From Litoditis marina (lineage: Eukaryota > Nematoda > Chromadorea > Rhabditida > Rhabditidae): a stretch of 64,000 bases of DNA. The position numbers and the translations under genes were made by a program. Shown here one piece after another: positions 1 through 9,238 of this stretch (its first letter is position 1; every line of letters starts with the position of its first letter). The stretch covers positions 8,203,060 through 8,267,059 of the forward strand of contig OZ038434.1 of NCBI GenBank assembly GCA_964036275.1, written 5' to 3'. The notes under the pieces were generated by a model. The model saw only the letters and a program-made list of their open reading frames with translations. It ran no database searches and had not been told where the DNA came from.

Positions 1-111
1 GGACTGTTATGTTCGTAGTTGTATCCAGTGTCAGTGTGTTACAGTTGTAATTCGCAATCTCTTTGGTGCAGATCAAACTACAAAAAACTTTAACATGGCC
101 AATCCTACATG

Positions 112-3100
112 TTACGCGTTGTAGGAAAGTGTTCGGTGCAAGTATACATCTGGTACAGGTCTTGCGGTTCTTCCACTAATCAGGGTTACGGTAGCATTCC
201 CCGTTTGTGACTTCTCGAAGTCGATCATCTGACGCCAGAAACCAATATTGGGAGATATGATCGGACGCACCTTCAACATAAAATTTATAGGCTATTTCAC
301 GTACTGAGTCAAGTCAACGTATGCGGAAATATCCCAAAGAACGGGCCCGACCTACGTTTCTCCAAACATGTGATATTTCCTTTCGCTCACATCAGCATGT
401 CTAGGCGCTCGGAAAGTCCTGCGTATCTCGTAAAACATAACATGCGTGCGTATTTCAGTGTTCACATTTTTCCCGGATCATTATGTTTTTGATCACTTTA
501 TCTCCCACGATTTATAGGGTACATGAATAGTTGTAAACTAATATATGTGTTCCGAATGTATTATTCAACAATGATTCATTGGTGAAGTGTTCCAAGTGAG
601 TCATGAGCGTGTGTCACTCATTCAAAATAATGATGTGTCCAAGTCGCACAGTACAGTCTTCGATTGGGACAAGTTGTGAGGAAAGTGTGATTTCAAACGA
701 TTTGGTTGGCGCCAAAAGGCGGAATGTGTGACGGGTCTCGAAGCGATGGAGGAGGATACCTGAGTATCTAACTCCATCGATTCTAATTCGAGAATTATTT
801 CATTTATCCAGGTTTTTGGTATAATAGTGTGTTGTATTTATGTTAATTTTTGGCAAATTTACGTCCATACACGTAATATAGGCCAGTTCACACGGCACAG
901 GCTTCATCGGCAAAAGCCCTTACCGTATTTACGGTTTTTTCGAAATTATTCTTCGACGGCCTAAAAAATTCGCTCTTATATATATATATATATAATATCT
1001 TCCGTGTTTTCTGTTATCGCTATACTTCTATCCTCATTAAGGTATGTCAGGAGACGAACAACCAGGTTCGGGCGGAAATGACGGTCAACAGTCAAATCCG
1101 CCGGCGAGTTCGGCTGCGGTTACTTCAAACGCGAGTTCTCTGTCGGATACGGACTTGGGACGCATAGTGCAGGCGATGCTGGCGGCCAACGCGGCTACAC
1201 CGGCGCCCCTCCCTCCTCCGGTCCCGAAAGACCCTACCTTCACAAGGAAGGGGTTCGAGGCCCAATACGTCTTCAACAACGAGGTCAAAACCAAGATTCA
1301 GAGGATCGTCCCGAACACCGTCGACGAAGCCATTCGATCTCAACTCCGAGATGTCGTGCAAGATCTGCAGACAAGAAACGACACGTTATTGATTGCAGAT
1401 CGGAACCCAGAGGTCTTCAGCTATCTAGAGACCAAGAAGGACGCAGATAAATTCAAGGACGTGGCCCCCCATCTGGCCAAGTTCTTGCAGGAGACGGAGA
1501 AGGAGAAGAAGGCAGCCCGCAAGAGACGTCGATCGCCGTCTCCCGCTAGGTCGTCCCAGCCCTTTCGTCAACGGGGTGCGGAGTGGAGACCCGCATCCCG
1601 CTTCAGCCTTCCTTCCGCCCTTGACGTCTACCCATCGTCATCTGGTTCAGGCTTTCAGAGAAGCACTGGACGGTACCAGCCGGACCCCAGGAATCCCGCT
1701 CCAAGATGCTCAACTGCAGGTTCCAGGCAGGCGCGCGGTCCCTGCCACTTCTGTGGGGCCAACGGTCACTGGAAGTACGAGTGCCCGAAGAGAAAGTGGT
1801 GAGTTCGATTCTGATAGCCTTACATTGCCTTTGTCTCGTTCTCTTGAGAACAACAGTAGTACCGGCTTTTCTACCTTAGCTTGTTCTCTTGAGAACCACG
1901 TTATTGATCCGCAATTTTTGCCTTCAAATTTGCCTCACTCTCAGACTAACGGTGTTTCGGAAAAGTTTGCTAATTCTCACCCTTTGGTGACTGCTCCACA
2001 GAAATTCTCAGTAGGGTCTATCCACGCAGAAAAATGTAGGTCACAATGGCTGGCTCTCGAGCCCTCTCTATTGGTTCTCGATACCATTGCGAACGGATAT
2101 TCCATTCCAATGGAGTCGGCTCCTGAGCCAGTCAGTCGCCCCGGCAACAATAAGTCGGCGATTTTGAATTCAGATTTTGTATCGGAGACTATTGCAGATC
2201 TGGAGGAGTCGGGAGCGGTTTCGCGAGTTCCAGCAGATCTGGCGGCGGTAGTTCGTAGAAACCCACTCTCCGTCGCACAAGGTAAAAAGTTAAGACTCAT
2301 TCTAGACCTGTCAGAATTTAATGAGTGTGTTTCCAAAGAGAGGGTGAAATTCGAGGATTGGAGCGTGGTCGCTCCTCTTCTCCCAAAAGGCGGTTTTGCG
2401 TGTTCCTTTGACTTTAGAGCGGGATACCACCACGTTTTGGTCAAGGAGGAACATAGAAAATATTTGGGTTTCGAATGGGAGGGTAAAGTGTACTATTACA
2501 ATGTGGTTCCCTTTGGTTTATCGTCTGCACCGCACATCTTCACGAAAATTCTGCGGCCTTTTCTCAAGAAATGGAGAAAAGAAGGTAAAGGTGTGGCTCT
2601 CTACCTAGACGATGGTATCATTTGGCATTCTTCCAGATCATCGTGTCAAGCAGCCGCAGACTGTATCAGGAGAGATCTTGAAACCGCCGGATGGGTCTTC
2701 GCAACGGAGAAATGCATATGGTGTCCCTCTTCGTCAATCACTTGGTTAGGCTTTGATCTCGATTTGAATTCTTTCGTGGTGAAGGTAACGGAGCAGAGAC
2801 TGGAGAAGGCCAGAGTCTTGTTAGACAATTTATTGAGTTCTAATGCGCCGTCTCTACGCGATCGGCTCAGGTGGACGGGTACATTAGCTTCATTCCATAT
2901 TGTCATTTCAGATACACTCAAGAGACAGACCAGAGCATCCAACACCCAGGTGGCAGCCGCACAGGATGAGCAGTTTGCTCTACAAATGAGATGGAAACCA
3001 GCAAAGGAGGAGAGGGGTGAGTGAATTTTCTGGAGACGGGAATTAGAGGATTCTCTGAGTATTTCGCTTTTTCCTCCGGAAGAGCCGGACTCTCCGTCAT

Positions 3101-5245
3101 TCATTATGAGCGTGGACGCCTCGGAGAGAGGTTTAGAAGCGGTACTACATGGTCCATCTCAAAGTTTTCTACCATGCGCAGCTCCCATCGACGAAAACAT
3201 GGTGGGATCTTCCAGCACGCCTAGAGAGTTGCACGCTATATTGTTTGGGTTAGAATCCTTCAAAGATTTCGTTACAAATTCACTCCTAGTCAGAACAGAC
3301 AACCAGGCAGCGTAAGTGATCTGTAGGAAAGGTAGTAACAAGCCGGACCTACAGAGCTGCGCCAGGAAAATATGGCAATTTGAAAAGAATTCGGGGATAA
3401 TAACTAGGGTAGTGTGGGTTCCGCGAGAGCAGAACAAGGAAGCAGACGCGGCTAGCAGGATCATAGAAGGGGATGAGTGGGCCATTAGCCTAGAGACTAG
3501 AGAGTGGTTATGTCGAAAATGGGGTATTTGCGGTATAGATATGTTTGCATCCCCGGAAAACGCACAGTTCAACACATTCTGTTCCAGGTTCCTCTCACCA
3601 GGTTGTTCAGGAGTCGATGCCTTGTCATCAGCCTCAGGAGAACTATGGACGAAGTACGGCCTCGTATGGTTAGTTCCACCAATTTCTCTACTCGCTAGAG
3701 CCATCTCGATAGCAGCCCGGAAGGGAAGTAGGGCTATTCTGGGGTGCCCGTGGTGGGAGGCTCACCCGTTCCTAGCTCTGTTGAAACCAGACGGGGAATG
3801 GGCGGAGTTTGTCAGAGACGGGATCAAATACCCAGTAGGAGCACCTATATTCGATCCGATAACACCGTCAGCTTCTTTCGGGTCTAAATTCTCCACCTTT
3901 CCCTTTGCTTTTCTATTGGTAGATTTCTCCAGGACCCCTACTCCTAAGAGAAAACTGAATTTCTAAAGATTGTCCCCCGGCTTTGGCAGTCCAATGAAGC
4001 CTTTCGCACCAAAGAGTTTGAAATATAGTTTATTCCGTAGTGAAACGGAGGGATAAGTGTGATTTCAAACGATTTGGTTGGCGCCAAAAGGCGGAATGTG
4101 TGACGGGTCTCGAAGCGATGGAGGAGGATACCTGAGTATCTAACTCCATCGATTCGAATTCGAGAATTATTTCATTTATCCAGGTTTTTGGTGTAATAGT
4201 GTGTTGTATTTATGTTATCTTCCCCAGTCCCCACCCACCCACCCTTCTCTGATTCAGGTGAAAGGTTCCGAGAGGCGGAGGCCTTGGGCGAAATCGCAGC
4301 TACATCTGGTCTGGACGACGTCGCCAGGATCATGAGAAGATCGGTAGTGAGCGACCGGGCACCAACAACACTCAAGGCCTACTCGGACCAGGCATCTCGG
4401 TTCATCGAATGGTGGGAGTCATCTGGAGCCAAGCACGTTCCCCTTGTACGTATTCGTAATTTGTATATAGCTCATTGTGTTTCTATTAAAGCTCATAAGT
4501 CTCTCCCCGTCATTGTTTCTGCATTAGCTTACTTCTTTGGGGGGCAAAAGGGCACTGAGAAAGAATTAGAAACTTCCCTACTGGAGGCTGCCGCTAGGGA
4601 GACTCCTCCCACGGTGCACAGAGCCAAAATATCCCCTTCCCACTATCGTACTCTTCTTCAAACGGCGGTGCTGAACCCCTCATCTACCGCTATTAGGACG
4701 GCGGTCTTCGCTTTACTGTGTTTCAACGCTTTACTGAGAATTGGCGAAGCTCTACACCTCAGAAAAGAGGACGTTCGTTTCGAGAATGGTTCATGGTCGG
4801 TCTTTATCTCAAAATCTAAAACCGATCAGAAGGGCCAAGGGGTAGAAGTTCCTTTCTCCCTTTCCTCACCAACAGAAGAAACGTTACTGTCTGGATATAT
4901 GGCCAATCTAGACCAGGAGTGGTTATTCCAGTCAGCTTCCACCGGGGCACCAGTTACAACATCTACTATGAGTTCCGAGCTTCAAAAGTTGCTGATCGCA
5001 GCAGACCTAGCCCAATACAATTATACTTCTCATTCATTCAGAGGTGGCCGAGCAACATCAGCTCTAGCGGACGGCATCGACGGGACCCGGATAATGATGG
5101 CTGGCAGATGGAAAACTACTACGGCATTCGAAGCCTATATTCTACCGACGCCCCTTCCTCCACTTTCGGATTCCCAGTAGTAGTTCCCTAGTTCTCTCTC
5201 CCCCTCTTGCCCTCCCTTCCTCTTAGTTTTGTTCTGTTCCTTCAT

Positions 5246-5283
<38 letters not shown>

Positions 5284-7598
5284 CGCCTTGTTGTGCATCC
5301 GTTATGTTCTTGTTTTTCCCCTATTTCCTATTGATTTATGCGCTTCATGGCACAATGTATTATCAGCGGGAAGCCGCCCATTTCGTTCGTTCCATAGTAC
5401 ATTCACTATTGTTGGACCCTTCCGATATTAGATCGTCGGGTCAGTGTTTGTTTCGTTCGAAGTTGTTCTGTTGTTATACACACTATTGCCAATGAAGCCT
5501 TTCGCACCAAAGAGTTTGAAATATAGTTGATCCCGTAGTGAAACGGAGGGATAAGGGTTGTGAAACTTTCAATTCACATCCCGTTGTTGAAAAGTAGAAA
5601 ACAACGACAACTGTAATCTTTCCACACCTGCGCTGGACAACTTTAATCTTTCCATGGATCGCACTGTTCTATATATTTCCCATCAACCTTCGCTAAAGCA
5701 AACGAAAAGTAAGAATGTTTATAATTTCCTAACAAAAAATATTCATTTTCATAATAACATCCAAAAGTCCTAATGATAACAAATATGTTTCTTTTAAATA
5801 AATGTACCACTAAAAAATAAGTAGTTCACCTGATTGACCAGCAGATATGCCTCCTTGAGGGTCTTGGCTTGTCGTATGACCAAATACATAATAGTCAGGG
5901 TGGCACTACGACTAACACCAGCCGCACAGAAGATTACCGTCTTTCCACCCTGGAACGGATTTACTCAGATTTTAAAGTATAGAGAGGTGACAATTTGCAG
6001 TCTGTTTACAAGCTGTTTTTATAACAGACTGGAAACTCTTTGATAATAGATCATGTATAGTTCTCGCCATTCCGACTGAGAATTTGGCAGCATGCCAATA
6101 ATATTCGAAGTTGTTTTTCACCAAGTGAGAGTTCGTCAATAAGTTTCAAAGTTGAGTAAGTGGTTGGGCATCCTTGTTACAACAATTGAACGAGCAGACA
6201 TTTGACAAAACGCAAAATGTCCATGGAAAACATGTTGCCAAAGTTTCATTGGTACGCTTTTCAGTGGCAATTGTGGCTTCAGTGGTAATGACTGGAACTA
6301 TAGGAAGCAGTCTGTCTGCATCACATGAACCCCCGTACTCTCGCACTTTCAAAATGAATAACATTCTCTCGGAAGTTTCAGGATACAAAACGCAACTATA
6401 ACTAACTATGCTTTATACTATATATTAATATAACTAACTATACTAAACTATACTTTGTTCTTGTCAATCACCTGATTTCTGGCATTTTCTACAAAATCCG
6501 AGACTGGTTCGAAGTGAGGGGATATTTTGGCGATGTTGTTGTCATCCACCGGTACCTATCAACAAAACATAAAAGGGAATGCCTAAAAACTAACTGTACT
6601 TCATTCACCACACTAAAATGTTTTGTTGTGCTGTAGGTTGAATATTGTGTATGAAATAAAAATATGATATAAAAGAAGAGGAAAGAGGTATCTTAGTATG
6701 CTTACAATTATTCTTATGTGGATCATTATTGCAATTCGAGGTTTAAACGTTGTGGTTTCTATGATTTATTGTTCATTTTTAAATATAAGATGACCAAAAA
6801 TGACCAACCGCGAGATATTCGATACCGGGGATTCGTTTATTCGGGATATTTGTGGAATCGACTGCATGAGTTATACCATACTGTTTTAGCTGAAAGTGAA
6901 GTGGTTTATAAAATTCAGACACTAACACAGAAAGTGACCAAATTTTCGTTGTAATTTGATATCGGTTATGCCATACTTACTGAATTTCAACCAAAAACAA
7001 CTATTTCGAACTACAAACTCAGCGACCTAGGGAACCTCACACCGTATTGACTTGCTGTGAAAACAGCGAAACCTGTACAAAGCTATCAACTTCCAAACTC
7101 ACACTTTACGCAACTGTTCATATACGTATCACAATAACAATAACATCCATTCAAACTTTTTCGTCGGGGGGTAAATTTTGTTTCCAGTACCAATCTTGAC
7201 GTTACTATTTTATAGATTGTTCTATTTTACAACAAGGTGGTCATCGTAAAAAGTTCAAGACGCAACTAAGCAGAAACAGATGTAAATCTATCCAGTCTGA
7301 AAACAATAGTGCAGTTTTTCCTTAGCCCACTATAATAAAAAAGAGTGGAAGAAACATCACTGAGATAGCAGGATATGTAATTAAAAATGTTCAACTTGAG
7401 ATGTGTTTCACACGTTTCACGAGCTCTACATTTAACTAGCAGTAGTCATGAAACATACCTTTCCTTCCGTGATACAGCCATAACCAGCCAGATATAAATG
7501 AGGGAGAACTTCACTGAGCGAAAACAAAATTTTATCCTTGGGATTGTCAACTTTCATAGCATTTGCAAATTGGATTCTCCTAGTTGTTTCTATGAACA
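112..7598 (-). CDS. DUSP14-like dual-specificity phosphatase, catalytically altered
   Basis: Seen: four minus-strand exons, 7598-7459, 6555-6472, 5949-5830 and 270-112 (TAA at 114-112), all joining in phase 0. From ATG 7557 the product is 153 aa. Exon 1 carries LSEVLPHLYLAG, the usual DUSP start. Exon 2 carries VPVDD with the general-acid Asp. Exon 3 carries the P-loop FCAAGVSRSAT (Cys69, Arg75). Exon 4 carries SPNIGFWRQMIDFE and a PVPDVY tail, as in DUSP14/18/21. Family knowledge: these enzymes dephosphorylate Tyr/Thr using HC-x5-R. Odd: the motif His is Phe, and the roughly 25-30 residues expected between TEGK and VPVDD are missing; I found no exon for them in 6556-7458. The last intron (271-5829) contains a whole PAT-like retrotransposon. 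An AG acceptor at 7600-7599 lies 41 nt before the ATG. It could be a pseudophosphatase or a decaying gene. Confidence 0.75.
683..845 (+). repeat. Split direct repeat A1 of the PAT-like element
   Basis: A 163-bp left terminal repeat starting AAGTGTGATTTC and ending TTATGTTA. It matches A2 (4055-4217) with only a few substitutions, for example near 785 and 832. It defines the left edge of the element; the flank upstream no longer matches. Confidence 0.9.
1044..1802 (+). CDS. Gag-like protein of the PAT-like element
   Basis: A 252-aa intact ORF at the expected first position of a DIRS-order element. Seen: a Ser/Gly/Pro-rich N-terminus, a helical middle (about residues 65-155), an Arg/Lys/Ser-rich linker (KKAARKRRRSPSP) and a C-terminal zinc knuckle of the form C-x2-C-x4-H-x4-C (CHFCGANGHWKYEC) that ends the protein. 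Family knowledge: such proteins bind and package the element's RNA. Its 3' end overlaps the RT frame, which is +1 relative to it, by about 230 nt. Pol may therefore be made by frameshifting or by internal or downstream initiation; the sequence does not decide this. Confidence 0.8.
   Translation: MSGDEQPGSGGNDGQQSNPPASSAAVTSNASSLSDTDLGRIVQAMLAANAATPAPLPPPVPKDPTFTRKGFEAQYVFNNEVKTKIQRIVPNTVDEAIRSQLRDVVQDLQTRNDTLLIADRNPEVFSYLETKKDADKFKDVAPHLAKFLQETEKEKKAARKRRRSPSPARSSQPFRQRGAEWRPASRFSLPSALDVYPSSSGSGFQRSTGRYQPDPRNPAPRCSTAGSRQARGPCHFCGANGHWKYECPKRKW
1576..3966 (+). pseudogene. Reverse transcriptase/RNase H polyprotein of the PAT-like element, with two stops
   Basis: One reading frame runs from about 1576 to TAA 3964-3966 and is interrupted by TGA at 3022-3024 and TAA at 3313-3315. 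Seen in order: RT fingers and palm (LRLILDLSEFNE, then CSFDFRAGYHHV), PFGLSSAPHIFTK, and the catalytic YLDDG; an RNase H region (SVDASERGLEAVL, TPRELHAI, VRTDNQAA); and the DIRS-family C-terminal region (IDMFASPENAQFN, PWWEAHPFLALL). The sequence stays homologous on both sides of each stop in the same frame, so these look like nonsense mutations and not domain boundaries. The first ATG in this frame lies inside the Gag ORF. Stop-codon suppression is conceivable but not needed to explain it. Confidence 0.8.
3991..4057 (+). repeat. Split direct repeat B1 (internal)
   Basis: A 67-bp repeat from CCAATGAAGCC to GGATAAG. It matches B2 at 5489-5555 with a few substitutions. It lies just after the pol stop and shares its last three bases (AAG) with the start of A2, as expected for the internal B-A junction of PAT/Ngaro elements. 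Confidence 0.88.
4055..4217 (+). repeat. Split direct repeat A2 (internal)
   Basis: A 163-bp second copy of A1, directly joined to B1. The ATG of the recombinase ORF (4212) lies in its last bases, so this repeat probably also supplies the promoter or leader for that ORF. That role is inference; the repeat itself is seen directly. Confidence 0.88.
4212..5180 (+). CDS. Tyrosine recombinase of the PAT-like element
   Basis: A 322-aa intact ORF. Seen: an N-terminal SAM-like region (TTLKAYSDQASRFIEWW, about residues 50-70); first catalytic Arg in LLRIGEALHLRKEDV (about 178-192); a Lys region SKSKTDQKG; H-x-x-R in SHSFRGGRATS (about 272-282); and the C-terminal nucleophile Tyr in AFEAYILP (about 310). 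Family knowledge: these are the Arg/His/Arg/Tyr residues of phage-integrase-type recombinases, which integrate the circular DNA of DIRS-order retrotransposons. Length is typical for the family. Nothing is visibly broken. The start was chosen because it is the first in-frame ATG and sits at the end of A2. Confidence 0.88.
   Translation: MLSSPVPTHPPFSDSGERFREAEALGEIAATSGLDDVARIMRRSVVSDRAPTTLKAYSDQASRFIEWWESSGAKHVPLVRIRNLYIAHCVSIKAHKSLPVIVSALAYFFGGQKGTEKELETSLLEAAARETPPTVHRAKISPSHYRTLLQTAVLNPSSTAIRTAVFALLCFNALLRIGEALHLRKEDVRFENGSWSVFISKSKTDQKGQGVEVPFSLSSPTEETLLSGYMANLDQEWLFQSASTGAPVTTSTMSSELQKLLIAADLAQYNYTSHSFRGGRATSALADGIDGTRIMMAGRWKTTTAFEAYILPTPLPPLSDSQ
5248..5284 (+). repeat. (GTT)n microsatellite
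   Basis: About a dozen GTT units just downstream of the recombinase stop, still inside the PAT-like element. Confidence 0.9.
5489..5555 (+). repeat. Split direct repeat B2 (right end)
   Basis: A 67-bp copy of B1 that ends GGATAAG and marks the right edge of the element. Sequence beyond 5555 no longer matches A2, which follows B1 internally. Confidence 0.88.
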
Positions 7599-9238
7599 CT
7601 GAAAGAGAGAATAGTGACAAACCCAAGATATGGTAATGGTAACGTACTTGTCTTGGTAATGTACTAGTCGAACATAAACAAATACATGGTCGCTCTGGAG
7701 AAAAGAAGGCCGAATAATTGCATTTATGTGATTGTAGTTTGAAGGTTTGAGATGTATGTGGAAGTTCTGATGGGTTTGAAGATCTAACTTCCACTCTAGT
7801 TTTGAGTAATAGGTTGATCTGTACACAACCAAACTTTATAGCCCTACATCACACAGCAAAGCAAAACACCATACCTAATTTTTCAAAATCTCTCTTAATT
7901 CTAGACTGATGTCGTAGGTTCATATGGGTGTTTCCTCGCAATGTTCAATTCGAAAAGAGTTAAAATTCGAAAAAATACAATTGAACATGGTGAAAATAAA
8001 GCGGGGATAGCCGTTCCGCTCACTAAACTTGGTATTTTGATAATCTTACCAACGGTCTACCTAGCCTGAAAAACAAGATTCCCAAAAAGCGGTTGGATCC
8101 GCAAGTATAAAGGTTCAAAGGGACCGTTTGCCCATTATCTGAGTTGAATAATTTTTATTTGTAGTTTGTTCAGAAGGATAAACATATCTCAAAGGGAAAT
8201 TCGAAATGAAAGGGAAATGAATTCGTAGAGGTTCTCGAAGGGAGAGGAAAGCGGTTGGATCCGCAAGTATAAAGGTTCAAAGGGACCGTTTGCCCATTAT
8301 CTGAGTTGAATAATTTTTATTTGTAGTTTGTTCAGAAGGATAAACATATCTCAAAGGGAAATTCGAAATGAAAGGGAAATGAATTCGTAGAGGTTCTCGA
8401 AGGGAGTTGAGTTTCACTCAGAAAATGAAAGGAACACAGCGAGAGAAATACAATACAAGGCAAGAAAACAATGACAACTGTTTGCTCGATCAATCAATAG
8501 AACGTGGTTCGTGGTTATAAGTGAGGTTATATGTTACACTGGCGCGCATTCCCGCGAGCCTTTATCCCAATACAAAGAAACAATAAAAGAAAGATGTTCT
8601 CCATTTCGACTGCTTTTCAAAGGCAAAGTGGTGGTTGATTACGAATTTCGACCGAAAATCAAAGATCAAACTACAAACACAGTGGGATATATGATAACAT
8701 ACCCACTGAGACAAAACTTAATGGAAACCGTTTTCCTGCAACGTTATTTGTCCATCAAGTGAAAGCTCGCCCTTGATAAACAAACTCGAGATATAATGTT
8801 TGACCTCAAGTTCTTCGGCTGATATAAAAACTACCCCTGTAATGTATTTATCTGAACTACCTCGATTGATTCATTTTTTATTTGTCTTTTTTTAGTTTAT
8901 CCATCGAAAAGAGAAACAGCTTGATTTCATAGATTTATCAATGTTAGCGAAATCGGTCTATGGTAATCAGTACACGTTTACAAGTGAAAATGCCTGAGAA
9001 GAGATCATGGAAAAACTCCTAATCATGCAGAAAATGAAGGTCATCACATCATCAAAAATACTAAAACGTATCTGTCAAGATGAGAGATGCCTAAAAGCAG
9101 GCAGAATATGACAACCTCATTACAATACAATCTTCAGAAACATGCTTATTAGTTCCATACGGAATACAAAATGACGACAATATACGAGTAGAATAGAGAA
9201 GTGCGAGTGGTACTCGGCAGTCAATCGATACACAACAT
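7599..9238. other. Intergenic stretch between DUSP and formin
   Basis: This separates the 5' end of the DUSP gene from the 3' end of the formin. I see no convincing coding exon. It contains the 162-bp tandem duplication (8086-8406) and two copies of the GTAGTTTG motif inside that repeat. The small ORF at 8511-8762 shows no recognisable protein. Confidence 0.6.
8086..8406. repeat. Tandem duplication, 162-bp unit, two copies
   Basis: The sequence from GCGGTTGGATCC at 8089 is repeated at 8251 with no visible difference through 8406 (GAAGGGAG). The exact match suggests a very recent duplication. Each unit contains TTTGTAGTTTG. Confidence 0.9.

Larger units (their letters stand above)
683..5555 (+). 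mobile_element. PAT/Ngaro-type tyrosine-recombinase retrotransposon
   Basis: Seen: split direct repeats in the order A1 (683-845), coding region, B1 (3991-4057) overlapping A2 (4055-4217) by the trinucleotide AAG, then a recombinase ORF, then B2 (5489-5555). A1 and A2 are both 163 bp and nearly identical; B1 and B2 are both 67 bp. Between them lie a Gag-like ORF with a CCHC knuckle, RT plus RNase H, and a tyrosine recombinase. Family knowledge: DIRS-order elements of the PAT and Ngaro groups have this layout. They are thought to integrate a circular DNA copy with the recombinase, without an integrase or target-site duplication. The element is on the plus strand inside an intron of a minus-strand gene. 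Pol carries two nonsense codons, so this copy is probably non-autonomous now, although the repeats are nearly identical, which suggests a recent insertion. Confidence 0.9.

Noticed and set aside
1977..2444. Minus-strand 155-aa ORF
   Set aside because: Antisense of the reverse transcriptase frame, with no recognisable protein features.
5207..5495. Leu- and Cys-rich ORFs after the recombinase
   Set aside because: They are produced by the (GTT)n microsatellite.
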